Of a stretch of DNA of 64,000 nucleotides, positions 8,477-17,173 are shown piece by piece (positions within the stretch are counted from its first letter, which is position 1; each line of letters begins with the position of its first letter). Below the pieces are notes generated by a model, which searched no databases, was not told where the DNA came from, and was given only the letters and a program-made list of their open reading frames with translations. The stretch comes from Kocuria tytonis (GTDB lineage: Bacteria > Actinomycetota > Actinomycetes > Actinomycetales > Micrococcaceae), in contig NZ_PNJG02000003.1 of NCBI RefSeq assembly GCF_003226895.2, positions 1 to 64,000 of the forward strand, written 5' to 3'. The position numbers were made by a program, and so were the translations under genes.

Positions 8477-9079
8477 ATGGGCTGCGAGGACCGGGAGCGG
8501 ACGGCGGACACGGCGGGCGCCGTGGATCCGCGGACCGCCCGCACCGATCGCAAGATCGTGGCGGGTGCGCTGCGGCTGCTGCGCGAGGGAGGCCCCCAGC
8601 GGGTCACGATCGAGGCGGTCTCCGCGCTCACCGGGGTGGCCAAGACCTCCATCTACCGCCGCTTCGACAACAGCCCCCAGCTGCTCGAGGCCGCGCTGCA
8701 GCACACGGTGGCCGCGGCCGTGGCGCCCACGGAGGAGGCCACGTGGGAGCAGGCCCTCACGGATGCGGTGGACCTGCTGCTGCGTGACATGGGCATGGGG
8801 GTGGCCATCACCCTGCTGCAGGACCCGAACTCCGCCACCGCACAGGTGCTGCGCTCCGCGGTGGTGCGCCCGCACATGGACGCGCTGCGCACCCTGCTGC
8901 AGCGCGACAAGGACCGGGGGCTGATCCGGGCCGCCGTGGACCTGGACATGGTGGTGGACTTCATCCTGGGCGCGGCCTACGCGCACGTGGCCCGCTACGG
9001 GTCGTTGGACGAGACGTGGACCGAGCGGGTGCACCGCGCGGTCACGGAGCTGATCTCCACCCGTCCCGACGCCGCCTAG
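8477..9079 (+). CDS. TetR-family transcriptional regulator
   Basis: A 200-residue one-component repressor. The N-terminal helix-turn-helix is clear at about residues 25-70 (TIEAVSALTGVAKTSIYRRF), and the C-terminal half is an all-helical ligand/dimer domain. It starts 3 bases after the FAR-HAD stop and so is co-transcribed with it. Its likely targets are its own operon and the divergent lipid operon, through the control region at 5927-6223. The ligand may be an acyl-CoA or fatty alcohol; this is inference from context. Its last codons overlap the convergent DUF4032 gene by 4 bases. Confidence 0.85.
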   Translation: MGCEDRERTADTAGAVDPRTARTDRKIVAGALRLLREGGPQRVTIEAVSALTGVAKTSIYRRFDNSPQLLEAALQHTVAAAVAPTEEATWEQALTDAVDLLLRDMGMGVAITLLQDPNSATAQVLRSAVVRPHMDALRTLLQRDKDRGLIRAAVDLDMVVDFILGAAYAHVARYGSLDETWTERVHRAVTELISTRPDAA

Positions 9080-10356
9080 AACACGTCCTTCTCGTCCGGA
9101 CGCAGGGCCAGGTAGGACTGCACGTAGTCCTGCGCCGCCGTGCCGGTGGGGACGTCCGCGCGCGCGTTCTCGGACATGAACCAGCGGTGCTCCAGGACCT
9201 CGTGGACGATCTGAGCCGGTTCGCGCTTGCGCCGCAGGTCCGGGGGGATCGCGGACATGATGGGCATGAAGATCTCGCGCATCCACAGCTGGGCCGTGAG
9301 GTCCTCGGGCAGCCCGGGGTACAGTGCCCGTCCGAACTGGTCGATGTCCGTGAGGATCCGGCGCGCCTGGTTCTCCTGGGTGCTCAGCCCGGTCAGGTGC
9401 AGCAGCCTGCGGCTGTGGTGGCCCGGTTCCACCACGCGCGGGCGCAGGTGCACCCGGCCGGACTCGTCCGAGTCCAGGGAGGCCTCCTCCACGTCGAAGC
9501 CCAGATCGTTGAGGCGTTCCACGCGGGCCTGCACGCGCCACCGCTCGGCCACGGAGAAGGTCTCCGTGGCGGTCAGCTCCTCCCAGAGTCCGGTGCAGGT
9601 CTCCACGAGCCGGTCGGAGATCGCGAACGGGTCCACGGAGGCGGGATCCACGCCCTCCTCCGCGAGCCGCCGCTGCATGTGCTCCCCGGCGAGCAGGTCC
9701 ATGACCTCCCCGGCCACGTTGGTCCGCGCGAGGTCGATGTCGTACTCGCGCTGACCGCGCGTGAGCCGGGAGTGCAGCTCACCGGTCTCCGCGTCCACGA
9801 GATACGCGGCGAAGGCCCCGGCGTCCCGCCGGAACAGGGTGTTGGACAGGGAGACGTCCCCCCAGTAGAAGCCGGAGAGGTGCAGCTGGACGATGAGCGA
9901 GGCCAGCGCGTCCACGAGGCGCTCCACGGTGTCCGGGGAGGGCAGCTGCTCGAAGATCGCGCGGTAGGGCAGCGAGAAGCTCAGGTGGTCGGTCACGAGC
10001 GCGGCGGGCAGCGGCTCCCCCTCGGGGGTGCAGCGGTCCGTGACCACCGAGTCCGGCACCACGGACGGGGTCCCCATGCGCTGGAGCCTCCGCAGCAGGC
10101 CGTACTCCCGCCGCGCGTAGTGGGCGGTGGTCTCCTTGACGGCGACGACCCGCTCACCCACCCGGGCGAAGCGCACCACGTGGCGGGAGAGTCCACGCGG
10201 GTACGCGGCGAGCACCTCCGCGGGCCACCGCTCCAGGGGCAGGTCCCAGGGCAGCTCCAGCAGACCGGGGTCCGGGAACGCCGTGTTGATGGACACCCCG
10301 TGCGCTGCGCGGGGGGCCGGCGACGGCGCGGGGTCCGGGGGCGGGGGGACGGTCAT
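9076..10356 (-). CDS. DUF4032 protein with kinase-like fold
   Basis: A 426-residue cytoplasmic protein that I recognise as the actinobacterial DUF4032 family. The N-terminal half resembles lipopolysaccharide-kinase/phosphotransferase folds: VAVKE may be the ATP-binding lysine strand (about residue 72), HLSGFYWGDVSLSNTLF resembles the catalytic HxD...N loop, and a later YLVDAET resembles the metal-binding DFG-type segment. The C-terminal half is the conserved DUF4032 region ending near RWFMSENA. Its ATG overlaps the otsB stop (ATGA), placing it third in the trehalose operon. Function is unknown; phosphorylation of a sugar or a regulatory kinase role is possible. Confidence 0.75.
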   Translation of the reverse strand: MTVPPPPDPAPSPAPRAAHGVSINTAFPDPGLLELPWDLPLERWPAEVLAAYPRGLSRHVVRFARVGERVVAVKETTAHYARREYGLLRRLQRMGTPSVVPDSVVTDRCTPEGEPLPAALVTDHLSFSLPYRAIFEQLPSPDTVERLVDALASLIVQLHLSGFYWGDVSLSNTLFRRDAGAFAAYLVDAETGELHSRLTRGQREYDIDLARTNVAGEVMDLLAGEHMQRRLAEEGVDPASVDPFAISDRLVETCTGLWEELTATETFSVAERWRVQARVERLNDLGFDVEEASLDSDESGRVHLRPRVVEPGHHSRRLLHLTGLSTQENQARRILTDIDQFGRALYPGLPEDLTAQLWMREIFMPIMSAIPPDLRRKREPAQIVHEVLEHRWFMSENARADVPTGTAAQDYVQSYLALRPDEKDVF

Positions 10357-11336
10357 CTCAGTCCGCGCCGGCCGAGGAGCGGGTTCCAGGGGGCAGGGGA
10401 CGCCGGGTCCGGCCGCGGCGGCGTCCCGGACCCGTGCGGCAGAGGCGCCGGGTCGGGGGCGTCGCCCCGGGCGGTCGGGCCGCGCCCTGCGGTGTCCCCC
10501 TGGGCGGTCTGGCCGTGCCCTGCGGCGTCGCCCCGGGCGGTCTGGCCGGGCCCCACAGCGTCGTCACGGTGCCGCGCCAGGGCGGTGAGCGCGGCCGTCA
10601 GGGCCTCGGGATCCGGGACCCGCCACCGGGCCACGGACGGCTTCCCACCCACCTTGATGCCCACGTCCCCGGGGCCCAGGACGGCCAGGGCGTCCTCGTC
10701 CGTGACGTCGTCCCCGGCGAACACCGTGACGTCCGGGTGCACCACCGAGCGGATGGCCGTGAGACCGTCCCCCTTGGTGGCACTGAGCACCGAGCTCTCG
10801 ACGACCTGCTGACCCGGGGTCACCCGCAGGCCGGGCAGCCGGGAGTACGTGGCGGTCATCTCGGCGAGGGCACGTTCCGCCGCGGCGGGGTCCTCCACGG
10901 GGCGGGTGTGGAACGCTACCCCCGCGGGCTTGAGCTCCGCGTGGGAGCCCGGGCAGCGCCGCACGAGCGCCTCCGTGGCGGCCACGGCACGATCCAGCAG
11001 CTCCCGCTGCTGCCCGGTCAGCTCGATCCCGGCGCCGCAGCCCGTCCCCGGTGCCGCGGTGAGGTCCACCTCGGCCCCGTGGGAGCCGGAGAGCACCATG
11101 CGCCGCGCCGGGTCCACCACGGTGCGCAGGAAGTCCAGGGGGCGCCCGGAGACCACGGCCACCGTGGTGCGGGGCAGGGACGCGAGCAGCTCCAGTGCCT
11201 CCTGCGCCCCGGGCAGCGGGCGGGAGTCCGCGGGGTCCTCGGTGAACGGGGCCAGGGTGCCGTCGAAGTCCAGTGCCACGAGCAGCTCGTCCGTCTCGGC
11301 GGCCGTGGCGAGGGCGCTCGTGAGGTCCTCACTCAT
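10353..11336 (-). CDS. otsB: Trehalose-6-phosphate phosphatase
   Basis: HAD-type phosphatase of 327 residues that dephosphorylates trehalose-6-phosphate to trehalose. Nucleophile motif ALDFDGTLAPF lies near residue 22, motif II is VVSGRP, and motif IV is FAGDDVTDEDA. The start ATG at 11336 overlaps the otsA end (ATGAGTGA), so translation is coupled. The catalytic domain ends near residue 260. A low-complexity tail follows, built from an 11-residue unit (TARGDAAGHGQ type) repeated three times and encoded by 33-bp tandem repeats, which is unusual for OtsB. Confidence 0.92.
   Translation of the reverse strand: MSEDLTSALATAAETDELLVALDFDGTLAPFTEDPADSRPLPGAQEALELLASLPRTTVAVVSGRPLDFLRTVVDPARRMVLSGSHGAEVDLTAAPGTGCGAGIELTGQQRELLDRAVAATEALVRRCPGSHAELKPAGVAFHTRPVEDPAAAERALAEMTATYSRLPGLRVTPGQQVVESSVLSATKGDGLTAIRSVVHPDVTVFAGDDVTDEDALAVLGPGDVGIKVGGKPSVARWRVPDPEALTAALTALARHRDDAVGPGQTARGDAAGHGQTAQGDTAGRGPTARGDAPDPAPLPHGSGTPPRPDPASPAPWNPLLGRRGLR
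10461..10559. repeat. Three tandem 33-bp repeats inside the otsB 3' end
   Basis: The block GTCGCCCCGG recurs exactly 66 bases apart (10461 and 10527), with a diverged middle copy at 10494. Each unit codes for 11 residues in the OtsB tail. Such in-frame minisatellites can change copy number by slippage or recombination. Confidence 0.8.
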
Positions 11337-12864
11337 CGTGGGACCCGCGGTCCGACGAACCGTGCTCGGCGGCCCCGGTGGCGGCGTCCGCGGGGGTGTC
11401 GCGGCCCGCGCGGGCGTGACCCGCGAGATCCGCGAGGAAGCGCTGGGACCAGTCCACGACGTCGTGCGTGAGCACCTGACGGCGCATGGACGCCATCCGC
11501 TTGCGGGCCTCGGCGCGCGGCATGTCGCGGGCGTACAGCATGGCCTCCTTGAGACCGTCGATGTCGTGCGGATTGACCAGGACGGCCTGCCTGAGCTGCT
11601 CCGCGGCCCCGGTGAACTCGGAGAGCACGAGCGCACCGGACCTGTCCCGGCGTGCCGCCACGTACTCCTTGGCCACGAGGTTCATGCCGTCCCGCAGCGC
11701 GGTGACGAGCATGACGTCCGCGGCGAGGTACAGGGCCACCATCTCCTCGAACGGGTAGCCGTGGTGCAGGTAGCGGATGGCCGTGTGGGAGATGGTGTCG
11801 TGCTGACCGTTGATCCGGCCCACCATGCCCTCCACGAGCTCCCGCAGCTGGCGGTAGGAGTCCACGCGCTCGCGGGAGGGGCTGGCCACCTGGATCAGCA
11901 CGGAGTCCGCCACGGACAGCTCGCCGTCGTGCAGCAGCTCCCCGTAGGCCTTGATGCGGTGGCCGATGCCCTTGGTGTAGTCCAGCCGGTCCACGCCCAG
12001 GAAGATGGTCTCCGGGTTGCCCAGCTCCTCCCGGATCTCCCGCGCACGCGCCTGCACCTCCGGGCTGTCCGCGAGCTCCTTGATGGAGTCCACGTCGATG
12101 GAAATGGGGTAGGAGCCGGCGTTGACCGTCCAGGTGGTGTCCGTGCCCTCGGCGGTGCTCTCGCTGAACTGCGCCGCGCCCTTGGTGAACTGCACCCCCA
12201 GATACTTGCGGACGCAGCGCTGGAAGTTCTGCGCGTCCCCGGGGCGCTGGAAGCCGATCAGGTCCGCGCCCGTGAGCCCGTCCAGCACCGCCCGGCGCCA
12301 CGGCAGCTGCGAGAAGATCTCGGTGGGAGGGAACGGGATGTGGTTGAAGAAGCCGATGGTCACGTCCGGGCGCAGCCTGCGCAGCATGCGGGGCACCAGC
12401 TGCAGCTGGTAGTCCTGCACCCACACGGTAGCGCCCTGGGAGGCGGTCTCCGCGGCCATCCGCGCGAAGCGCTCGTTGACGCGGCGGTAGGCGTACCACC
12501 ACGTGCGGTGGAACTCCGGGGAGGCAATCACGTCGTGGTAGAGCGGCCACAGCGTGGCGTTGGAGAAGCCCTCGTAGTACCGCTTCACCTCGAGCTCGGA
12601 CAGCATGACCGGCACCAGGTGGAAGACGTCGTGGTCGAACGGCTCCAACGTCTCGTCCGGGGCGCCGTGCCAGCCCACCCACGCGCCGTCGCGCTGGGCC
12701 ATCACCGGGGCCAGAGCGCTCACCAGACCGCCGGGGGAGCGGCGCCACGAGCTGTTGCCGGCCTCGTCCACGTCACGGTCCACGGGCAACCGGTTGGACA
12801 CCACAACGAAGTCGTAGCCGTCCCGCGGGACGGTCACCTCTTCCATGGACTGTTGTGCGCTCAT
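11329..12864 (-). CDS. otsA: Alpha,alpha-trehalose-phosphate synthase (UDP/GDP-forming)
   Basis: GT20 glycosyltransferase of 511 residues that joins an activated glucose to glucose-6-phosphate to give trehalose-6-phosphate, the first step of the OtsAB pathway for osmotic and desiccation protection. Recognisable segments are VVSNRLPV at the N-terminus, SPGGLVSAL, WVGWHG, VWVQDYQLQLVP, FFNHIPFPPTEIF, the phosphate-binding GVDRLDYTKGI and LRDGMNLVAKEYVA. The ATG at 12864 is preceded by GGAAGGAA at proper distance. It is first in the operon with otsB and the DUF4032 gene, and divergent from the thioredoxin-fold gene. Confidence 0.96.
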   Translation of the reverse strand: MSAQQSMEEVTVPRDGYDFVVVSNRLPVDRDVDEAGNSSWRRSPGGLVSALAPVMAQRDGAWVGWHGAPDETLEPFDHDVFHLVPVMLSELEVKRYYEGFSNATLWPLYHDVIASPEFHRTWWYAYRRVNERFARMAAETASQGATVWVQDYQLQLVPRMLRRLRPDVTIGFFNHIPFPPTEIFSQLPWRRAVLDGLTGADLIGFQRPGDAQNFQRCVRKYLGVQFTKGAAQFSESTAEGTDTTWTVNAGSYPISIDVDSIKELADSPEVQARAREIREELGNPETIFLGVDRLDYTKGIGHRIKAYGELLHDGELSVADSVLIQVASPSRERVDSYRQLRELVEGMVGRINGQHDTISHTAIRYLHHGYPFEEMVALYLAADVMLVTALRDGMNLVAKEYVAARRDRSGALVLSEFTGAAEQLRQAVLVNPHDIDGLKEAMLYARDMPRAEARKRMASMRRQVLTHDVVDWSQRFLADLAGHARAGRDTPADAATGAAEHGSSDRGSHDE

Positions 12865-13110
12865 GCTGGGTTCCTTCCCCGGGGCGGGTTGATCACCTCC
12901 ATCCTAGGTGCGCGCACCGCTCCGCGGCCCGGACGCGGCCCCGCGGCACGGCGACGGCGCGGGGGAGCCGGCCGTCGCGGCGTCGTCGGCGCAGGCCGCG
13001 GGAGGGCCCCGCCTGGGAACCGCCTGAACCGGGGGCACCCCCGGGGCCGGGTACCCTGAGGACCAGTCGTCGACACCTCCGCACCCCTCTTCGGAAGGAC
13101 TCCTGGCCCC
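12865..13110. promoter_or_regulatory. Divergent promoter region, otsA and thioredoxin-fold gene
   Basis: A TACCCT -10-like hexamer near 13051 would serve the plus-strand gene, whose ribosome binding site is GGAAGGAC near 13094. No operator was recognised on the otsA side. Confidence 0.4.
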
Positions 13111-14004
13111 ATGGCTCCCAAGAACAAATCCGCCGGTTCCTCACCCGCGTCCTCCGCCGCGGACGCCAGGGAGCGAGCCCGGCAGATCGCAGACAGGCAG
13201 TCCCGCCGCAGCAACGGCAGACCGCTGGGCCTGATCCTCGGGATCGTGGCGCTCGTGCTCGTGATCGCCCTGATCATCGGTCTGGTCGTGTGGCAGAACC
13301 ACAAGGCGAAGATCCCCGACGCCGGCCCTGTGCCCGCGAGCGCCAACCAGTACGGCGGCATCACGGTCACCAGGAACGGGATTCCCCAGCACACCTCGGA
13401 CGTGAAGGAGCGCGATCTCGCCACGCTGCCCGAGGCGCCGGAGGAGCCGGACACGTCCAAGACGCCGCTGGGCGTGGTGTCCCAGGACAAGGCGGCGAGC
13501 AACGGCAAGCCCGTGCAGCTGGTGGTGTTCCAGGACTTCGAGTGCGTGCACTGCGCGGACTTCGAGAAGGAGAACGCGGAGACCATCAAGAAGGCCGTGG
13601 ACTCCGGGAAGGTGGAGGTGGAGTACCGCAACCTCAACTTCCTGGACAAGGCCACCCCGGACCAGTACTCGTCCCGGTCCGCGAACGCCGCCTACCTGGT
13701 GGCGGAGCAGGTGAACCCGGACCAGTTCATGGAGTACTCGCAGGAGATCTTCTCCCACCAGGGCAGCGGGGGGCTGAGCAACAAGCAGATCGCGGAGATC
13801 GCCGGAAAGCACGGTGCCACCGTGAGCGAGGACGATCTCGACGAGAACACCTACCGCCCCATGGTCAACGTGGACACCCGGGAGGCCGTCAGCAACGGCG
13901 TGGCCGGCACGCCGTCCATCTTCGTGGACGGCAAGCGCTTCGAGAAGGGCAAGTTCCCAGAGGTGCTCCAGAAGGCCATCGACGCCAAGAGCACCAAGAA
14001 GTAG
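13111..14004 (+). CDS. Membrane-anchored DsbA-like thioredoxin-fold protein
   Basis: A 297-residue signal-anchor protein with a cytoplasmic, charged N-terminus, one transmembrane helix at about residues 39-61, then an extracytoplasmic DsbA-type domain. The redox motif CVHC is at residues 145-148 (VVFQDFECVHCADF), and the cis-proline loop appears as AGTPSIFVDG. The predicted role is thiol-disulfide exchange in proteins outside the membrane, either as oxidase or isomerase; the motif alone does not decide. It is monocistronic, with a strong terminator 20 bases after the stop. Confidence 0.85.
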   Translation: MAPKNKSAGSSPASSAADARERARQIADRQSRRSNGRPLGLILGIVALVLVIALIIGLVVWQNHKAKIPDAGPVPASANQYGGITVTRNGIPQHTSDVKERDLATLPEAPEEPDTSKTPLGVVSQDKAASNGKPVQLVVFQDFECVHCADFEKENAETIKKAVDSGKVEVEYRNLNFLDKATPDQYSSRSANAAYLVAEQVNPDQFMEYSQEIFSHQGSGGLSNKQIAEIAGKHGATVSEDDLDENTYRPMVNVDTREAVSNGVAGTPSIFVDGKRFEKGKFPEVLQKAIDAKSTKK

Positions 14005-14023
14005 CCGCGACCACCGCTCACCC

Positions 14024-14066
14024 TGCGCGAAGCCCCGATCCGTGCGACGGACCGGGGCTTCGCGCA
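14024..14066. terminator. Terminator after the thioredoxin-fold gene
   Basis: A perfect 14-bp stem (14024-14037 with 14053-14066), followed by a short TTT. Confidence 0.8.
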
Positions 14067-14097
14067 TTTCCCGGGGCGCGGTTCCTCCCAACGCACG

Positions 14098-14128
14098 AGG
14101 GACACGCAGCCGGTAGCCGCATGTCCCT
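14098..14128 (-). terminator. Probable terminator downstream of tRNA-Thr
   Basis: A 7-bp outer stem (14098-14104 with 14122-14128) with a G/C-rich inner loop, 30 bases past the 3' end of the tRNA on the minus strand. The hairpin is modest. Confidence 0.4.
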
Positions 14129-14157
14129 CACACGGGGCGTCTGCCCCAGTCACAACG

Positions 14158-14231
14158 AGCCCCCTGCCGGATTCGAACCGGCGACCCTCTGTTTACAAGA
14201 CAGATGCTCTGGCCAGCTGAGCTAAGGGGGC
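14158..14231 (-). tRNA. tRNA-Thr (anticodon UGU)
   Basis: A complete 74-nt cloverleaf on the minus strand: acceptor GCCCCCT/AGGGGGC, D-stem GCTC/GAGC, anticodon stem TCTGT/ACAGA with loop CTTGTAA (anticodon TGT), T-stem GCCGG/CCGGC with loop TTCGAAT, and discriminator U. CCA is not encoded. It reads ACA (and possibly other ACN) threonine codons. Confidence 0.96.
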
Positions 14232-14396
14232 GCTGCCCGTCCCGACGGCGCACGGGCGGCTGGTGGGGCACGTTCCGCTCCGCGCGCGCTCGGGACCGCT
14301 CCATGATACGGGACGGCGCGCGGGCCGCGCGTCCGGGCGGGCACAGCGCGTCGGCCACAGCGTTCCGCGGTGCCCGCTCCACGGACCGGAAGAAGG

Positions 14397-14427
14397 ACCG
14401 GCCGCGCTCGGGGTGAGCGCGGCCGGT
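14397..14427. terminator. Terminator of the TIGR03085 gene
   Basis: A perfect 13-bp stem (14397-14409 with 14415-14427) with a 5-base loop, 24 bases beyond the minus-strand stop. Confidence 0.75.
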
Positions 14428-14451
14428 CGTGGAGTGCGGGCAGAACGAGGA

Positions 14452-15066
14452 CTACTCCTGCGTGATCTCCACGGCGGCCTGCTCCTGCCGACCGAAGGCC
14501 CACAGCAGCAGCTCCGAGGGCTCACCGCGCACGATCTTCACGCGCCGGGCCCCCGACTTGCCGCCGCGCACGGAGCCGAAGCCGGCCGCGAGCAGCACCA
14601 CGGACTCGGACTCCTTGCGCAACATCATGGACCCGCCGAACTTCAGCATGGCCCACAGGGCCTTCTGCTCGTCGTTGAGCAGCTGGCGGGGGTGCCACTG
14701 GGGCTGGGCGCGGCGGACGTCCTCGTGGTGCACGAAGAACTCGCCGGTGTTCATGCGCTTGTCCAGCGGGGACCAGCGCCCCGGGGAGTACAGCGGGGGG
14801 CGCTCCACGAGGTTCACGAGATCGTCCCACGTCCGCTCGCGGTACTCGGCGTCCACCGACTTGGCGTGGGCACCGAGGAGCGGCAGCTTGGGGGAGAACA
14901 TCCCGGGCACGGCATCCGGGCGGGCGTCCCGGATGGCCAGGTGCACCGCGAGGTCGCGGGTGTTCCAGCCCTCGCACAGGGTGGGGGCGTCCGGGCCCAC
15001 CCGGCGCAGCAGCGCGGCGAGATGACGACGTTCGACGTTGGCAAAGTTGGTCACGAGCACATCCAT
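14452..15066 (-). CDS. TIGR03085-family DinB/mycothiol-maleylpyruvate isomerase-like protein
   Basis: A 204-residue cytoplasmic protein of the DinB-like fold shared with mycothiol-dependent enzymes. The N-terminal helical domain includes the conserved segment LCEGWNTRDLAVHLAIRD (about residues 30-48), whose histidine is a metal ligand in the superfamily, and FFVHHEDVRRAQP near residue 110 supplies further candidate ligands. The C-terminal part (PSELLLWAFGRQ) is typical of this actinobacterial family. The exact reaction is unknown; mycothiol-linked chemistry is inferred from the fold. I took the ATG at 15066 because conservation starts there; a longer in-frame start at 15120 is possible. Confidence 0.7.
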   Translation of the reverse strand: MDVLVTNFANVERRHLAALLRRVGPDAPTLCEGWNTRDLAVHLAIRDARPDAVPGMFSPKLPLLGAHAKSVDAEYRERTWDDLVNLVERPPLYSPGRWSPLDKRMNTGEFFVHHEDVRRAQPQWHPRQLLNDEQKALWAMLKFGGSMMLRKESESVVLLAAGFGSVRGGKSGARRVKIVRGEPSELLLWAFGRQEQAAVEITQE

Positions 15067-15199
15067 TCTGTGGGGCGGGCCATCACGACCACGGTAGACG
15101 GGCCCGGTGGTGATTACCACTGGTGCGGCCTCGCACCCGGGAGCGCACCGGATCCCTCACCCGTTCCGGGCGGGGTGGGTGCGGGGGCCGGGTGCGGGT

Positions 15200-17173
15200 T
15201 CAGCCGGTGGGGCCGGTGGTGGGGGTGGGTGCGGAGCCGGCCGGGGCGGCGTCGTCCGCGTCCGGCTCGGGGGAGTTGAACTGGGCCTCGTAGAGGGTCG
15301 CGTACGCACCGCCGGCCTCGATCAGCTCGGTGTGGGAGCCCTGCTCCACGATCCGCCCGGACTGCATCACGATGATCGTGTCCGCGTCCCGGATGGTGGA
15401 GAGCCGGTGCGCGATCACGAAGGACGTGCGCTGCTCCCGTAGGGCCGCCATGGCCTTCTGCACGAGCAGCTCGGTGCGGGTGTCCACGGCGGAGGTGGCC
15501 TCGTCCAGGATCAGCAGGGACGGCTGGGACAGGAACGCCCGGGCGATGGTGATCAGCTGCTTCTCACCCGCGGACACCGAGGAGCCGTCCTCGGTGATCA
15601 GGGTGTCGTAGCCGTCCGGAAGCGCCCGCACGAAGCGGTCCACGTAGGTGGCGCGCGCGGCGTGGAGCACCTCCTCGTCCGTGGCGTCCTGGCGGCCGAA
15701 GCGGATGTTCTCCATGATGGTCCCGCCGAAGAGCCAGGCGTCCTGCAGCACCATGCCCACCTGCGAGCGCAGGTCACGACGGGTGAGGTCCCGGATGTCG
15801 ATGCCGTCCAGGGTGATGCGCCCGCCGTCGATCTCGTAGAAGCGCAGGATCAGGTTCACCAGGGTGGTCTTGCCCGCGCCGGTGGGGCCCACGATCGCGA
15901 CGGTCCGGCCGGGTGCCACGTGGAAGGTGAGGTCCTCGATCATGGGCTGCGCGCCGTTCGCGAGGGCCGCCTTGTCGTAGGAGAAGTCCACGTGCTCGAA
16001 GCGCACCTCGCCGCGCAGCCGGATGGGCAGCTGCGCACTGGGGGTCTCCGCGTCCTGCTCGGGGGCGTCCAGCAGCTCGAAGGTGCGCTCGGCGGACGCG
16101 ATGCCCGACTGCAGCTGGGTGGCCATCCCGGCCACCTGGGACAGCGGCTGGGTGAACTCCCGCGAGTACTGGATGAACGCCGTGGCGCCGCCGAGGCTCA
16201 GCTGACCCGTGGCCACGCGCAGCCCGCCGAGGACCGCGATCCCCACGTAGGAGAGGTAGGAGACGAACTGCATCACGGGCATGATCGTCCCGGACAGGAA
16301 CTGCGCGCCGAACGCGGCCCGGTACAGCTCCTCGTTGCGTTCGTCGAACTGCGCCTGCATCTGGTGCTGACGGCCGTAGGCGAGCACGAGCTCGTGGCCG
16401 GAGAACGACTCCTCGATGTGCCCGTTGAGCTGTCCCGTGGCGTGCCACTGCTGCTTGAACATCCGCTGGGAGCGCGAGCCGATCAGCCCGGCCGCCACCG
16501 CGGACAGGGGCAGGGCCAGCAGCGCCACCAGCGCGAGCTGCCACGAGACCACGAACATCATGACCACGATCCCGAGCACCGTCAGCACGTTCTCCACGAG
16601 CTGCGAGAAGGTCTGCTGCAGCGCCGTCTGCACGTTGTCCACGTCATTGGTGACCCGGGACATCACGTCCCCGCGCTGCCGCGTGTCGAAGTAGCTCAGC
16701 GGCAGGGCGTTGAGCTTGCGCTCCACCTCCTGGCGCAGGTCGTACACCACGCGCATCACCACGCGGTTGAGCACGTAGCCCTGCAGCCACATCAGCACGG
16801 AGGCCACGGTGTACATGGCGAGCACGGTGAGGATGAGCGTGCCCAGCCGGGTGAAGTCCACGCCCTGGCCGGGGACCAGGGTCATGGTGGACATCATGTC
16901 CGCCATGGTGTCCTGGCCCTGTGCGCGCATCCCGGCCTCCACCTGCGCCTGGCTGGTCCCGGCGGGCAGGGACCGGCCGACGACGCCCGCGAAGATCACG
17001 TCCATCGCGCGTCCCAGCACGCGGGGTGCCCACACGGTGAACACCACGGAGAGCACCACGGCGGCAACCACCAGCGCGAGGGCCGCCTTGTGCGGGGTCA
17101 TCAGCTTCACGAGCCGCACGGCCGAGGGCCAGAAGCGTTGCGGTTTCCTGGCCGGTTCCTGGCTCTCGCTCAC
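15200..17173 (-). CDS. ABC exporter half-transporter, subunit with the catalytic ATPase site
   Basis: A 657-residue type-I ABC exporter subunit: a six-helix membrane domain (about residues 25-340), then a nucleotide-binding domain with Walker A GPTGAGKT, Q-loop LQDAW, signature VSAGE (degenerate for LSGGQ), Walker B LLILDEATS with catalytic Glu, and switch His in IAHRLST. Compared with its partner it carries an insert of about 40 residues between the first two helices. The GTG start overlaps the partner's stop (GTGA), so the two subunits are translationally coupled and almost certainly heterodimerise. The substrate is unknown; drugs, lipids or peptides are typical of this class. Confidence 0.9.
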   Translation of the reverse strand: MSESQEPARKPQRFWPSAVRLVKLMTPHKAALALVVAAVVLSVVFTVWAPRVLGRAMDVIFAGVVGRSLPAGTSQAQVEAGMRAQGQDTMADMMSTMTLVPGQGVDFTRLGTLILTVLAMYTVASVLMWLQGYVLNRVVMRVVYDLRQEVERKLNALPLSYFDTRQRGDVMSRVTNDVDNVQTALQQTFSQLVENVLTVLGIVVMMFVVSWQLALVALLALPLSAVAAGLIGSRSQRMFKQQWHATGQLNGHIEESFSGHELVLAYGRQHQMQAQFDERNEELYRAAFGAQFLSGTIMPVMQFVSYLSYVGIAVLGGLRVATGQLSLGGATAFIQYSREFTQPLSQVAGMATQLQSGIASAERTFELLDAPEQDAETPSAQLPIRLRGEVRFEHVDFSYDKAALANGAQPMIEDLTFHVAPGRTVAIVGPTGAGKTTLVNLILRFYEIDGGRITLDGIDIRDLTRRDLRSQVGMVLQDAWLFGGTIMENIRFGRQDATDEEVLHAARATYVDRFVRALPDGYDTLITEDGSSVSAGEKQLITIARAFLSQPSLLILDEATSAVDTRTELLVQKAMAALREQRTSFVIAHRLSTIRDADTIIVMQSGRIVEQGSHTELIEAGGAYATLYEAQFNSPEPDADDAAPAGSAPTPTTGPTG

